The position numbers and the translations under genes were made by a program. A stretch of DNA of 64,000 nucleotides, taken from assembly GCF_001418105.1 (NCBI RefSeq), contig NZ_LIQI01000019.1:372001-436000 (forward strand), read 5' to 3'. The DNA comes from Lacinutrix himadriensis (lineage in GTDB: Bacteria; Bacteroidota; Bacteroidia; Flavobacteriales; Flavobacteriaceae). Below, one piece after another: positions 1-10,310 of this stretch (its first letter is position 1; every line of letters begins with the position of its first letter). The notes under the pieces are model-generated. The model was not told where the DNA came from. It ran no database searches and worked only from the letters and a program-made list of their open reading frames with translations.

Positions 1-1515
1 CCAATAGCCATGGTTGTTATTTGCATGGTTTTTATTCCGCTTTATCACAAACTGAAAGTGTATACTGCGTATGAATTTTTGGAAACCAGATTCGATTTAA
101 AAACAAGAACACTAACTGCTATTCTATTTTTAATACAACGAGGATTAGCAGCCGGAATTACCATTTTTGCGCCTGCAATTATACTATCTGCAGTATTGGG
201 TTGGAATTTATTATTACTAAACATCATCATTGGTGTACTAGTAATTATTTACACCGTTTCGGGAGGAACACGCGCTGTAAACGTGACACAAAAGCATCAA
301 ATGGTGGTGATTTTCACAGGAATGGTGATCGCTTTTATTTTAATAATCAGCAAACTTCCTGCAGATATTACGTTCTCTAAAGCTTTAGATATTGCTGGAG
401 CTAGCGGAAAAATGGAAGTCTTAGATTTTTCTTTCAACTTAAATAATCGCTATACCTTTTGGTCTGGAATTATTGGAGGAACCTTTTTAATGCTTTCGTA
501 TTTTGGTACAGACCAAAGTCAGGTACAACGATATTTGTCTGGTAAATCGTTAAAAGAAATGCAATTAGGATTGATTTTTAATGGTCTATTAAAAGTACCT
601 ATGCAATTCTTCATTTTACTAGTTGGTGTCATGGTATTTGTGTTTTATCAATTCAATCCTGCACCAATGAATTTTAATCCTACAGCAACAGAGCTGGTTT
701 TAAATTCGGAATATGCAGCCGAATATCAATCCCTTCAGCTAGAACAAGAAAAAATATTTAACGACAAGCAAACGTTAATCAATAAGTATACAGATTCGGA
801 AAGTGAACAACTAAAAAGCTACATTCATTTAGCCAATGAAGCAAGTGATGATATTAGAAACGAAGCGAAACTTTTAATTGATAAAGCAGGAGAAGCGCAA
901 CAAGTAAAAGTAGAAAGCAACGATAAAGATTACGTCTTTATTCACTTTATTTTAAACAACTTACCAAGAGGATTAATAGGTTTACTATTGGCTGTAATTT
1001 TAAGTGCAGCAATGTCTAGTACTTCTAGTGAATTGAATGCATTAGCAAGCACAACTACTATTGATTTATACAAACGTAATACTAGTGAAAAGACTGATGA
1101 AGAAATGGTTAAAACTTCTAGATTATTTACATTAGCTTGGGGAATTATTGCTATTGGAGTAGCCTGTGTAGCCAATCTTGCCGAAAATTTAATTCAGCTA
1201 GTAAATATTATAGGTTCCATTTTCTATGGAAATGTTTTAGGGATTTTCCTCCTAGCCTTTTTCTTTAAAACGGTAAAAGCAAATGCGGTTTTTGTAGCTG
1301 CTTTAATTACACAAGTACTAGTAATTGCACTATTTATGTTAAACCAATACGAAATGATAAACCTTCCGTTTTTATGGTTAAATTTTGTAGGCTGTATGAT
1401 AGTGATGGCAATTGCTTTGCTTATTTCGTTTAAAGACTTAAAAAGTAATAGCAAACTAGCCTTATCTATAATCGCGCTTGCATTGTGTAGTTTTGGCTAT
1501 GTAGTACTAACTTAA
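1..1515 (+). CDS. Sodium:solute symporter (SSS family), 5' end outside the window
   Basis: The reading frame is open to the first base, so the gene starts upstream; about 504 residues are visible. It is strongly hydrophobic with roughly eleven membrane segments and the SSS pattern: GGTRAVNVTQ around residue 83, FGTDQSQVQRY around 165, and the serine-rich AAMSSTSSELNALAS around 340. These proteins use the sodium gradient to import sugars, amino acids or similar solutes. A charged, probably coiled-coil stretch (about residues 235-310) is inserted between two helices, which I believe is common in Bacteroidota members of the family. Substrate cannot be told. It converges with the DUF3124 lipoprotein gene 22 bases downstream. 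Confidence 0.9.
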   Translation, partial: PIAMVVICMVFIPLYHKLKVYTAYEFLETRFDLKTRTLTAILFLIQRGLAAGITIFAPAIILSAVLGWNLLLLNIIIGVLVIIYTVSGGTRAVNVTQKHQMVVIFTGMVIAFILIISKLPADITFSKALDIAGASGKMEVLDFSFNLNNRYTFWSGIIGGTFLMLSYFGTDQSQVQRYLSGKSLKEMQLGLIFNGLLKVPMQFFILLVGVMVFVFYQFNPAPMNFNPTATELVLNSEYAAEYQSLQLEQEKIFNDKQTLINKYTDSESEQLKSYIHLANEASDDIRNEAKLLIDKAGEAQQVKVESNDKDYVFIHFILNNLPRGLIGLLLAVILSAAMSSTSSELNALASTTTIDLYKRNTSEKTDEEMVKTSRLFTLAWGIIAIGVACVANLAENLIQLVNIIGSIFYGNVLGIFLLAFFFKTVKANAVFVAALITQVLVIALFMLNQYEMINLPFLWLNFVGCMIVMAIALLISFKDLKSNSKLALSIIALALCSFGYVVLT

Positions 1516-1537
1516 TCAGAATGCTATTATCAGCAGA

Positions 1538-2050
1538 TTACTCATTAATAGGAATTCCTTGTGTTGTAAAAGACAAACCTTGTTGGCCGTAAGTGGTAAT
1601 CATTACGGCTTCAAAATAAGGTTCTTGTGCATTTTTTGGTGCTAACCAATCAAAAACAAAATTGGCACCAGTTCCTCCAGATTTATCTTTTTCATCTATA
1701 ACAATCTCAATGGTTTGCATAGGTTTCACAAAAATAGGGTCTTTAAAATACGTTCTAATTAAATCCCCTTTAGTATCGAAGTAATTTGCATTTTTAACAA
1801 AGATAGTATCTCGTTTATTAATGTTTCTAATACTAACCGTTGCTGTTAAATCATGTGTTTTGTGTTCTGTAGTGCTATACACTTGAGAATATACAGATAA
1901 ATAGGTTGCACCTGTATCTAAGGAATCTTTAAGGGTTTTATTCCACTTTATAGACTGCCAATTATTAGAAGGCAACGCATCCTGTTTTTCTTGTTTATCA
2001 CATCCTAAAAGAAATAAAACGACAGCAGTTAATAGTAATACATTTTTCAT
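1538..2050 (-). CDS. DUF3124 family lipoprotein
   Basis: About 170 residues. A lipoprotein signal ends at LLGC, with Cys17 counted from the chosen ATG at 2050; an in-frame start at 2068 would only add a polar tail in front of the signal peptide and overlap ytxJ, so I prefer 2050. The body is a beta-rich domain (TYLSVYSQVYS at the front, LTATVSIRN, and GTGANFVFDW near the end) that matches my memory of the DUF3124 family. Function is unknown. It probably sits in the periplasm or on the inner face of the outer membrane. It follows ytxJ by only a few bases and is likely co-transcribed with it. Confidence 0.7.
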   Translation of the reverse strand: MKNVLLLTAVVLFLLGCDKQEKQDALPSNNWQSIKWNKTLKDSLDTGATYLSVYSQVYSTTEHKTHDLTATVSIRNINKRDTIFVKNANYFDTKGDLIRTYFKDPIFVKPMQTIEIVIDEKDKSGGTGANFVFDWLAPKNAQEPYFEAVMITTYGQQGLSFTTQGIPINE

Positions 2051-2060
2051 ACGAAACGTT

Positions 2061-2450
2061 TTACACAAATTTACTTAAATCTATATCATTAATTCCCCCA
2101 TGAGAAGCATAATTTACAACGTTACCGTTTTTGATTACAATTAATTGCGGAGACTCATGCATAACCATGAATGTAACACCTACTTCATCCGAAATTGATC
2201 TATAATTCAATAAATCTAAATAGTATAAATCTAAATCTTTTTCGGTTAAATTATACATAGCAACAAATTGATTCATTACCATTCTACTAATTCCGCAACG
2301 TGTAGAGTGCTTAAAAATAACCTGCGTTTTTGTTTTCGATTTTTCGGTAATATGTTTTAATTGCTCTATGTCATTCAAAGGAATCCAAGGCAATACTTTT
2401 TCTTCTTTTGGCTCACTAGAGCCACCAAATATTTTTTTTAATATACTCAT
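2061..2450 (-). CDS. ytxJ: Bacillithiol-system redox protein YtxJ (monothiol bacilliredoxin-like)
   Basis: A 129-residue thioredoxin-fold protein with a single redox cysteine in KHSTRCGIS (Cys52), followed by MVMNQF. This is the YtxJ signature rather than the CxxC of a classic thioredoxin. Family members are thought to remove bacillithiol from proteins S-thiolated under oxidative stress. The N-terminal part has an FGG/charged leader and LPWIPL. Its presence suggests this organism makes bacillithiol as its low-molecular-weight thiol, as many Bacteroidota do; that is inference from the family. It is divergent from clpB, another stress gene, across about 280 bases. Confidence 0.8.
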   Translation of the reverse strand: MSILKKIFGGSSEPKEEKVLPWIPLNDIEQLKHITEKSKTKTQVIFKHSTRCGISRMVMNQFVAMYNLTEKDLDLYYLDLLNYRSISDEVGVTFMVMHESPQLIVIKNGNVVNYASHGGINDIDLSKFV

Positions 2451-2734
2451 TGAAATTTATTTTTTCACTTCCACAAAAGTGGCATTAATTTTAAATTAAA
2501 CACTTTAATATCCATTTAATGATATTAATCATTCTTTATGTCGAAACATTTTCGCAAACTTTACTATAAGTAACTGTTATTACAGAAGCAGACAAAAAGT
2601 CATCTTATTATTTGCTAAAACGGTCATTTTGTCTTACAGGTTAAATTGGTAAGATAATTGACTTACACAAACCAGAATCAAAGAAAAATTATAAGATGAA
2701 CATCCTATAATAAACCATAAAATACAACATAACT
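2451..2734. promoter_or_regulatory. Divergent ytxJ/clpB control region with a short inverted repeat
   Basis: This 284-base AT-rich space separates the starts of ytxJ (minus) and clpB (plus), so it must hold both promoters. A 6-base inverted repeat TCTTAC/GTAAGA with an 11-base spacer lies at 2632-2654. Just before it TCATTTTG (2624-2631) differs by one base from the TAnnTTTG box. I cannot assign an operator; the heat-shock regulation expected for clpB is only family knowledge. No RNA gene or ORF is visible here. Confidence 0.35.
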
Positions 2735-5344
2735 ATGAACTTCAACAATTATACAATAAAATCACAAGAAGCCATACAACAAGCACAACAAATTGCGCAA
2801 GGTTATGGTCATCAACAAATTGAAAACGAACACATTTTTAAAGCTATTTTTGAAGTAGACGAAAATGTTTTACCTTTTATATTAAAGAAGCTGAATGTAA
2901 ACGTCCCAATGCTCCAACAAATATTAGATAAGGAGTTGGAAAGCTTTTCAAAAGTTTCTGGTGGAGATATCATGCTTTCTCGAGAAGCTAACAAAGCCTT
3001 AAACGAAGCATCTATTATTGCTAAAAAAAGCAACGATGATTATGTTTCTATAGAGCATTTAATACTGGCTATATTTAAATCTAAAAGCAAAATCGCCCAA
3101 GTTTTAAAAGATCAAAGTGTTACTGAAAAAGGTTTACAAGCTGCTATTGAAGAATTACGAAAAGGAGACCGAGTGACTTCTCAAAGTCAGGAAGAAACCT
3201 ACAACTCTTTAAACAAATACGCAAAAAACCTCAACCAATTAGCCAAGGATGGAAAATTAGATCCAGTAATTGGTCGTGATGAAGAAATACGAAGAATACT
3301 TCAAATTTTATCTCGTAGAACCAAAAACAATCCCATTTTAGTTGGAGAACCAGGAACTGGTAAAACAGCAATTGCGGAAGGTTTAGCGCACAGAATTGTA
3401 GATGGCGATATTCCTGAAAACTTAATTGACAAGCAAATTTTTGCTCTAGATATGGGAGCATTAATTGCTGGAGCAAAATTTAAAGGAGAATTTGAAGAAA
3501 GACTAAAAGCTGTTATAAAAGAAGTTACAGAAAGTGACGGAAACATTGTTCTTTTTATTGATGAAATCCACACGCTTGTTGGCGCTGGAGGTGGTCAAGG
3601 CGCAATGGACGCCGCAAATATTTTAAAACCTGCATTAGCTCGTGGTGAGCTTCGCGCTATTGGAGCAACCACGTTAGACGAATACCAAAAATACTTTGAA
3701 AAAGACAAAGCTTTAGAGCGTCGTTTTCAAAAAGTAATGGTTAATGAACCAGATACCGAAAGTGCTATTTCTATTTTGAGAGGAATAAAAGAAAAGTATG
3801 AGACACACCATAAAGTACGTATTAAAGATGAAGCGATTATAGGTGCAGTAGAACTTTCTGAAAGATATATTACCAATCGTTATTTACCAGACAAAGCCAT
3901 TGATTTAATGGATGAAGCTGCTTCTAAATTACGTATGGAAATAAATTCTAAGCCAGAAGAATTAGATGTTTTAGATCGTAAAATCATGCAATTAGAAATT
4001 GAGATTGAAGCGATTAAACGTGAAAAAGACGAAACGAAATTAAAAGCATTACGTGCGGACTTAGCAAATTTAAAAGAAGATCGTAACGAGATTTACGCGC
4101 AATGGAAAAGCGAAAAAGATGTTGTAGATAATATTCAAACAGCGAAATCTAATATTGAAGAATTTAAGCTAGAAGCAGAACGTGCAGAACGAGAAGGTGA
4201 TTACGGTAAGGTAGCGGAAATTCGTTACGGAAAAATTAAAGATGCACAAGAGCAGTTGGAAAAATTGCAAAAAGAATTGCAAGAAAATCAAAGTGAAAGC
4301 TCTTTAATTAAAGAAGAGGTCACCTATGAAGATATTGCAGATGTTGTAGCAAAATGGACAGGAATTCCGGTTACTAAAATGCTGCAAAGTGATCGTGAAA
4401 AACTGTTAAAACTAGAAGATGAATTGCACAAACGTGTGGTTGGTCAAGAAGAGGCTATTGTTGCAGTTAGTGATGCTGTTCGTCGTTCAAGAGCTGGTTT
4501 GCAAAATCCGGAAAAACCAATAGGAACCTTTTTATTTTTAGGTACTACCGGAGTTGGTAAAACAGAATTAGCAAAAGCGTTAGCAGAATATCTTTTTGAT
4601 GATGAAAGCGCGATGACTAGAATAGACATGAGTGAATACCAAGAACGTCATGCCGTAAGCAGATTGGTTGGTGCACCTCCAGGATATGTTGGTTATGATG
4701 AAGGCGGTCAACTTACCGAAGCTGTTAGAAGAAAACCATATTCCGTAGTGCTTTTAGACGAAATTGAAAAAGCGCATCCAGATACTTTTAATATTCTATT
4801 ACAAGTATTAGATGAAGGAAGATTAACAGATAATAAAGGTCGTGTTGCCGATTTTAAAAACACCATAATTATTATGACCTCCAACATGGGAAGTCAGATA
4901 ATTCAAGAGCGTTTTGAAGCGACCAAAGATGTAGATTCTGCCATTGAAGCAGCAAAAGTAGATGTATTAGCTTTACTAAAACAAACCGTAAGACCAGAGT
5001 TTTTAAACCGAATAGATGACACTATTATGTTTACGCCTTTAAGCAAAGAAAACATTGTTCAAATTGTAGGTTTACAGTTAAAAGGAATCACTAAAATGAT
5101 TGCACAACAAGGCATTACATTTGATGCCACACAAGAAGCGATAAATTATTTAGCAGATAAAGGATACAATCCAGAATATGGAGCAAGACCTGTAAAGCGA
5201 GTAATTCAGAAAGAAGTATTAAATGCTTTAAGTAAAGAAATTTTAGGAGGAAAAGTGACTACAGATAGTATTATCCTGTTAGATGCTTTTGATGGAGAAC
5301 TAGTTTTTAGAAACCAAAACAGTTTGGTTGCCGAAGAAGTATAA
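2735..5344 (+). CDS. clpB: ATP-dependent chaperone ClpB
   Basis: 869 residues, the normal length for the Hsp100 disaggregase ClpB, which works with DnaK to solubilise aggregated proteins in the cytoplasm. In order: the Clp N domain (about 1-145), first AAA+ domain with Walker A GEPGTGKT (204-211) and Walker [10 protein letters not shown] (about 270), the coiled-coil middle domain (about 405-525) rich in Glu and Lys, and the second AAA+ domain with Walker A GTTGVGKT (603-610), [23 protein letters not shown] and [12 protein letters not shown]. The middle domain separates it from ClpA and ClpC. It appears monocistronic, ending before the bidirectional hairpin at 5461. Confidence 0.97.
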   Translation: MNFNNYTIKSQEAIQQAQQIAQGYGHQQIENEHIFKAIFEVDENVLPFILKKLNVNVPMLQQILDKELESFSKVSGGDIMLSREANKALNEASIIAKKSNDDYVSIEHLILAIFKSKSKIAQVLKDQSVTEKGLQAAIEELRKGDRVTSQSQEETYNSLNKYAKNLNQLAKDGKLDPVIGRDEEIRRILQILSRRTKNNPILVGEPGTGKTAIAEGLAHRIVDGDIPENLIDKQIFALDMGALIAGAKFKGEFEERLKAVIKEVTESDGNIVLFIDEIHTLVGAGGGQGAMDAANILKPALARGELRAIGATTLDEYQKYFEKDKALERRFQKVMVNEPDTESAISILRGIKEKYETHHKVRIKDEAIIGAVELSERYITNRYLPDKAIDLMDEAASKLRMEINSKPEELDVLDRKIMQLEIEIEAIKREKDETKLKALRADLANLKEDRNEIYAQWKSEKDVVDNIQTAKSNIEEFKLEAERAEREGDYGKVAEIRYGKIKDAQEQLEKLQKELQENQSESSLIKEEVTYEDIADVVAKWTGIPVTKMLQSDREKLLKLEDELHKRVVGQEEAIVAVSDAVRRSRAGLQNPEKPIGTFLFLGTTGVGKTELAKALAEYLFDDESAMTRIDMSEYQERHAVSRLVGAPPGYVGYDEGGQLTEAVRRKPYSVVLLDEIEKAHPDTFNILLQVLDEGRLTDNKGRVADFKNTIIIMTSNMGSQIIQERFEATKDVDSAIEAAKVDVLALLKQTVRPEFLNRIDDTIMFTPLSKENIVQIVGLQLKGITKMIAQQGITFDATQEAINYLADKGYNPEYGARPVKRVIQKEVLNALSKEILGGKVTTDSIILLDAFDGELVFRNQNSLVAEEV

Positions 5345-5460
5345 AACGAGATATTCTGTATAGAAAAACACTTTTATATGGAATAAATCACAAAGTATTG
5401 TTAACGTAAAATAACTTCATAATTAGTACGTTTTCATATTAAGTTGGTTAGTTAGTTGAA

Positions 5461-5504
5461 AAACAGCGCGAATCTTTTTTTAAGACGAGCGCTGTTTTTT
5501 TTTT
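5461..5504. terminator. Bidirectional rho-independent terminator after clpB
   Basis: AAACAGCGC (5461-5469) pairs with GCGCTGTTT (5489-5497); a T-run follows on the plus side and an A-run precedes it, so it can serve clpB and the convergent T9SS gene fragment ending at 5533. Confidence 0.75.
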
Positions 5505-5532
5505 AACCTATTTTATAATTACAAACTACATA

Positions 5533-5997
5533 TTAATCTACCACTAAACGCTTAGATGCTATTTTTTGCCCGTCCACATAAAGGGTATAAAAATAAACAG
5601 CGGATTGCATATTATTTTTAGATAATGTAACAAACCCCTCTCCAAATTGGTTAATAGGGATATCATAAACTACTTGACCTAAAGCAGAAACAACTTGAAT
5701 ATTAGCAGTATTGTATTTCATTGGAATAAAATACTCTATAGTTGTATTCGCTGTAAATGGATTAGGAATATTTTGATTTAATCTAATATTGCTTTCATCT
5801 AAAGGAACACCAGAAGGATCTTCAATACTTAAAGTCCCACCACAAGCACAAGCTTCAATAACATCTAAACGAGACATTAAAGCATCAATTTGCGCTTGTT
5901 GTGCTGTATTAACATTTTCTAAATCTGTAATCGCAGTTTGTAAAGGTGTTAAAATTGGTGCTAAATCTACAGCTACGAGTTCCGTTTTCAATAGCAA
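5533..5997 (-). pseudogene. 3' part of a frameshifted T9SS cargo gene (sorting domain)
   Basis: Encodes VAVDLAPILTPLQ, a coiled-coil-like segment with QAQIDALMSRLD, then a type A T9SS sorting domain (IPNPFTANTTIEYFIP, ALGQVVYDI, YFYTLYVDG, KRLVVD at the end). It has no ATG; a TTG at 5997 is the only start-like codon. The N-terminal signal peptide and body lie in the neighbouring fragment 5988-6965 in another frame. The short stretch between, read in the third frame (6004 to 5978, minus), gives LTVAIENGT, which links the halves: two nearby indels broke one gene. Unless they are sequencing errors, the sorting domain is no longer attached to its protein. Confidence 0.8.
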
Positions 5998-6965
5998 CCG
6001 TTAAGTGTATCTGCTAAAGATGCAGAAGCTAAATTTTGATTATCACTAGAAGGATCTACCCAAGCAGTACCATCAAAATAATAGGTCTTATTTTCATCGG
6101 TATCATACACTAACATTCCTGCAACAGCAGTTGCTTCTAAAGCGGTTCTACTAGCGGTTGTTAAACGATTTAACAATAAAGCCTTGTCGGTTGCTGCCAA
6201 ATCTAAAGACGCATTGGCATCTGGAGTTATCGTAGCAATACCTGCTTGACCAGCAATAAATGCATTACCAGTAATTGCAGCATTACCATTTACTTCTAAT
6301 TTCTCTGAAGGAGAATTATCTCCCAAACTCACATTACCTGTAGCAGCAATATACAAAGAACTTGTAGCTGCTCCTGGTTGTATTCTAAAAGGTAAAGCAC
6401 TACCATTAGTAACGTCTCTAACAAAAAAGTTGGCTTCATTACCTGCAACATCCCAAGTTTGAGGAGTCCATCCCACTGCTCCATCTTGTTCTAAACGCAG
6501 TGTTGGTGTATCCCCATCTGTAACATGTAACTCTACCGCAGGTGTTGCTGTACCTAGCCCTAAATTCCCAGAAGCATTTAAGTAAAATGCATTGTTTCCT
6601 GCTCCTGCTAAAATTCTAAAGGGATTGGTTCCAGCTGTAGCATCATCGATTGCAAAATAATTTAGACCTCCATTAGCGGTATCATTAATAGAAATTCTCC
6701 AATCATTAGCGGCAAAACTGGCACTAGCGGAAGTGTCATCAAAATGAATCCTTAGGTTGTTCTCCTTTAACCTAACCGTATCAAATCCAAAGTTTTCACC
6801 ATCTACACAGTCTAGACCTACACATTGACTTCCTATTATAATGGAATCATCAATAACTACATTATCTCTTTGGTTGCTTTCTGTGTCTACATCTTGTTGT
6901 GCAAATGAAGTTGTTGCGCTAAGAATTAGGCATAGCGGAATTAAATAGTTTTTTAATTTTTTCAT
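5988..6965 (-). pseudogene. 5' part of a frameshifted T9SS cargo gene (signal peptide and repeat body)
   Basis: Starts with a clear signal peptide (MKKLKNYLIPLCLILSATTS, then FAQQ) and continues into a body of short beta repeats of the kind seen in tail-fibre and adhesin stalks: NLGLGTATPAVELHV, VSLGDNSPSEKLEVNGN, and LLLNRLTTASRTAL, plus an MLVYDTDENKTYYFDGTAW motif typical of flavobacterial surface proteins. It stops at TGA (5990-5988) right after SLADTLNGCY, where related proteins continue into an LTVxIENG-type segment. That segment is present in another frame. The first lesion is at about 6005 and the second at about 5977. As it stands the product would be exported by Sec but lacks a T9SS signal. 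Confidence 0.8.
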
Positions 6966-7200
6966 AATTTAAATATATTGATTAGCATGACCAAGATATC
7001 TAAATTTAACAAAACAGCATTTACGCCCCCTCTTTAATCACTAAAAAACAGGGGTTTATACGTGGTTTAAAACTCATGGAAATATAAATGCATAGCATCA
7101 CGATTCTTTTACTAAAGGGGAGGTGGTTCGGTTAAGAATGGAACAGCCTAACAAAATGTGATTTTTTTATACGAAACAAAATAATTTGGTTCGTTGAAAA

Positions 7201-7241
7201 ACAGCCTAAGTCTTTTTAAAAGACTTAGGCTGTTTTTTTTT
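7201..7241. terminator. Strong bidirectional terminator
   Basis: A perfect 16-base stem, ACAGCCTAAGTCTTTT (7201-7216) with AAAAGACTTAGGCTGT (7218-7233), flanked by A-run and T-run. It lies just past the 3' end of the minus-strand gene at 7254. Confidence 0.85.
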
Positions 7242-7253
7242 ATATCCAATTAA

Positions 7254-8675
7254 TTATTCTTTTATAATTTTATAGGTAGCTAAATTATTATTAACTTTTA
7301 CTTTAACAATATATAAACCTGCATTTAAGTCAGACATATCCAGTTGTCCTAAAGAAGTATTAGGTGTTATCGATTTCACATTTTGTCCAATAAGATTATA
7401 AACTTCAATAAAATCTACATTCATATCAGATTTAAAATTTAAAACCTCCCTGAGCGGATTAGGATACATTAAAAAATAAATATCTGAAAAATCATTAACG
7501 GATAAAGAAGATTCCTGAAGCGTTACATTAAATAAATTGCTTAACCTTCTTCCTGTAACTTCACTCCAAACTTGCAAATAATATCCTGTATCTGCATTAA
7601 TACTAATATCCTGTAATCCATTTAACGAACAAGTATTTGGAACCTGATTTAAATTAGCACAATTACCTTCCCATAATTGCATATTATAACCATTATCTAT
7701 AAGAATATCTATATCAGTTGGTATAGTTAAATTAAAATGAAACCAAACATCTAATCTATCCGTGTTATTACAACTTGGTATGTTTGTAGATTCTGTTGCA
7801 AAATCATTATAAGCTTCAATTGGCTCATTAATATTAATTGGTATGGCATTTTCACAATTGTCATTATAAGGAATTGCCGAACAAGAAAGTAAAATTTCAT
7901 TAATACTATTACAGTTTTCTGCGTTATTCTCAACCATTGCACTATAAGGGTCATTAGAATCCCAATCATTATGAAAAAAAGAACAAATACTTTCTATATT
8001 ACATATGGATAAATTTGGGTTATCAATAATTGTTAAATTTTCTAAATAACTAATAGAATTAAATCCTTCTATGCTAGTTAGCATATTATTACTCTCAATG
8101 TTAACTTGTGAAAAAGTATTTTCTTCTAATCCTTCTAAATTTATTAGACCATCATTGTATCTTATAATTAAAGTACCAAAGCCAACCGTAAGGTTTAATC
8201 CATTTAAATTTATAAGACTATCATTATTAAATATAAAAAATTCTGTTGATTCTGTTAACGATTCTAAACCTTCTAATGAATTTAAAACTGGGTTATTACT
8301 TATCTCAATATTATCAACAAAAAATTCAGAAGAATTAGATAATGTCGAAATACTAGTTAAAAAGGGATTATTTGAAATATAAATCCATGGGGCAAAATCG
8401 ATATAGGTTATTGTTATATTTTCTAATCCATTTAAATTCGTTAAACTAGTATTATAAATACTTAAATGCTGAACGGTTGTTAATTGAGATAAAGGACTTA
8501 AATCTGTTATATCTGCACCATTAAAAGATAAGGAACTTGCTTCTGTACAACTTGGGTAATTGCTAGAAAAGGCATCTACTTCTGCTTGAGATGAAAAAGA
8601 CAAAACACCTTCAGGAGGACATTGCCCAAAACATCTTAATGATACTAAAAACAGAATAACACATTTAATTTTCAT
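7254..8675 (-). CDS. Leucine-rich, receptor-L-like secreted protein with T9SS type A sorting domain
   Basis: 473 residues. A signal peptide (about 1-17, ending CFGQ) is followed by a conserved opening CPPEGVLSFSSQAEVDAF and then irregular leucine-rich repeats of about 23-25 residues (LSPLSQLTTVQHLSIYNT, LNGLENI, LEGLESL, LNGLNL, LEGLEENTF) resembling receptor L domains. After about residue 270 comes a beta-sandwich-like module with NDNCENAIPI. The last 80 residues form a T9SS type A sorting domain (FLMYPNPLREVLNFKS, VYNLIGQNV, LNAGLYIVKV, YKIIKE). The product is predicted to be secreted through T9SS and kept at or released from the cell surface. The role is probably binding; the ligand is unknown. 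Confidence 0.85.
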   Translation of the reverse strand: MKIKCVILFLVSLRCFGQCPPEGVLSFSSQAEVDAFSSNYPSCTEASSLSFNGADITDLSPLSQLTTVQHLSIYNTSLTNLNGLENITITYIDFAPWIYISNNPFLTSISTLSNSSEFFVDNIEISNNPVLNSLEGLESLTESTEFFIFNNDSLINLNGLNLTVGFGTLIIRYNDGLINLEGLEENTFSQVNIESNNMLTSIEGFNSISYLENLTIIDNPNLSICNIESICSFFHNDWDSNDPYSAMVENNAENCNSINEILLSCSAIPYNDNCENAIPININEPIEAYNDFATESTNIPSCNNTDRLDVWFHFNLTIPTDIDILIDNGYNMQLWEGNCANLNQVPNTCSLNGLQDISINADTGYYLQVWSEVTGRRLSNLFNVTLQESSLSVNDFSDIYFLMYPNPLREVLNFKSDMNVDFIEVYNLIGQNVKSITPNTSLGQLDMSDLNAGLYIVKVKVNNNLATYKIIKE

Positions 8676-8717
8676 AAAAATAATTTTTGTAAAATTATAG
8701 AAAGCATTTAAATAAAT

Positions 8718-10202
8718 CTATAACTTCAATGCTTTTTTAGACTTTTCTAACTGTTGCTGAAAAGTTTTCGCATCCACCTCTTTCTTCCACATAGGAACTA
8801 TTTTTCCTATTAATTTTTTCCCTTCGGAAGAATTCAATATTTCTGGGAATGCTTTTTCTAAAACCTCTAACATTACTGAAGTTGCTGTAGACGCTCCAGG
8901 TGAAGCACCTAACAAACAAGTAATGCTTCCGTCTTTACTACTTACTACTTCTGTACCAAATTGTAAAACACCTCCTTCAAATGCATCTTTTTTAATGATT
9001 TGAACACGTTGTCCTGCAACTAGAATTTCCCAATCTTCACTTTTAGCATCTTTTACAAACTTCCGTAAAGCATCCATTCTATCTTCATGTGAAGAAGTTA
9101 CTTGTTCTATTAAATACTTCGTCAAAGGTAAATTATGCCAGAATGCGCCCAATAAAGGCGAAATATTATCCAGTTGTACCGATTTAAACAAATCAAGATT
9201 AGAACCTTCTTTTAAAAATTTTGGACTAAAACCAGCAAAAGGACCAAAAAGTAATTCCCTTTTACCGTCAATATATCTTGTATCTAAATGCGGTGTAGAC
9301 ATTGGTGGATCACCAATTCCCGCTTTACTATATACTTTTGCATTATGCTGTTTTATAATCTCTTCATTTTTACAAACCAACCATTCGCCACTTATTGGAA
9401 AACCGCCATAACCTTCTTTTTCATCAATTTCCACTTTTTGTAACAACAGTAAGCTTCCTCCTCCTGCTCCAATAAAAACATGCTTCGATTCTAGATGATG
9501 TTTTTCATTAGTTTCAAGATTTTCTATTTCAACAGTCCAATCAATATCTGCACTAGGATCGACATCTTGCACTTCCATATTGCAATGTACAGGTGTATTA
9601 TATTTCGTTTCTAGAATTTTAAAAAGGGCTTTTGTAAGCGCTCCGTAATTCACTTCTGTTCCTCTATCAATTCGAGAAGCAGCCATGATTTCCTCTTCAT
9701 TTCTATTATGCATGATTAACGGAAACCATTCTCTCATTTTATTACTATTCCGAGTAAACTGAATGGTATTAAACATAAAATGATCTTTCATACTATGAAA
9801 ACGTTGCTCTAAATAATCGGCATTTTCTTTTCCTAAAACCCAACTATGATGTGGTACAGGAGAAATAAACTCCTCCGGGTTTTCAAGCAAACCTTCTTCT
9901 ACTAGATAACTCCAAAATTGTTTAGAAAACTCAAACTGTTCGCAGATTTTTATCGCTTTTTCAATAGCGACAGAACCATCTTCATTTTCGGGACAATAAT
10001 TCAACTCACAAAGTGCCGAATGTCCTGTTCCTGCATTATTCCATGCTGCAGAACTTTCTTGAGCAACGGCATCTAATCGTTCTACAATTAAAACTTTTAA
10101 GTCTGGTTTTAAAATCTTAGAAATAAGTGCTAATGTTGCACTCATGATTCCTCCTCCAACACAAATTAAATCGTATTCTTTAACGGCATTTATATCTTGC
10201 AT
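8718..10202 (-). CDS. mqo: Malate:quinone oxidoreductase
   Basis: 494 residues, matching the FAD-dependent membrane-associated enzyme that oxidises malate to oxaloacetate and passes electrons to quinone, replacing or supplementing soluble malate dehydrogenase in the TCA cycle. The FAD-binding motif ICVGGGIMSATLA lies near residues 13-25; WNNAGTGHSALCELNY (about 54-69), GAGGGSLLLLQ and LLGASPGASTATSVM near the C-terminus are diagnostic of Mqo. It stands alone between two convergent or co-directional cell-surface genes; no operon partner is visible. Confidence 0.96.
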   Translation of the reverse strand: MQDINAVKEYDLICVGGGIMSATLALISKILKPDLKVLIVERLDAVAQESSAAWNNAGTGHSALCELNYCPENEDGSVAIEKAIKICEQFEFSKQFWSYLVEEGLLENPEEFISPVPHHSWVLGKENADYLEQRFHSMKDHFMFNTIQFTRNSNKMREWFPLIMHNRNEEEIMAASRIDRGTEVNYGALTKALFKILETKYNTPVHCNMEVQDVDPSADIDWTVEIENLETNEKHHLESKHVFIGAGGGSLLLLQKVEIDEKEGYGGFPISGEWLVCKNEEIIKQHNAKVYSKAGIGDPPMSTPHLDTRYIDGKRELLFGPFAGFSPKFLKEGSNLDLFKSVQLDNISPLLGAFWHNLPLTKYLIEQVTSSHEDRMDALRKFVKDAKSEDWEILVAGQRVQIIKKDAFEGGVLQFGTEVVSSKDGSITCLLGASPGASTATSVMLEVLEKAFPEILNSSEGKKLIGKIVPMWKKEVDAKTFQQQLEKSKKALKL

Positions 10203-10265
10203 AATTATATACTATCATTTAGGCTTAAATATATACAAGTCCTTTCATATATTTAATTTTTAACA

Positions 10266-10294
10266 AAAAAAAGGCCGCATATAGCGACCTTTTA
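10266..10294 (-). terminator. Terminator downstream of the OmpW gene
   Basis: AAAAAGGCCGC and GCGACCTTTT form an imperfect stem (one mismatch) around ATATA, with A-run and T-run on opposite sides. It lies between the OmpW gene end (10311) and mqo. Confidence 0.55.
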
Positions 10295-10310
10295 TAATAA
10301 ATCATTAGTA

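Noticed and set aside
5980-6005. Programmed -1 frameshifting joining the two T9SS fragments
   Set aside because: No slippery heptamer precedes the stop, and the intervening sequence needs two frame changes, with a readable third frame between them.
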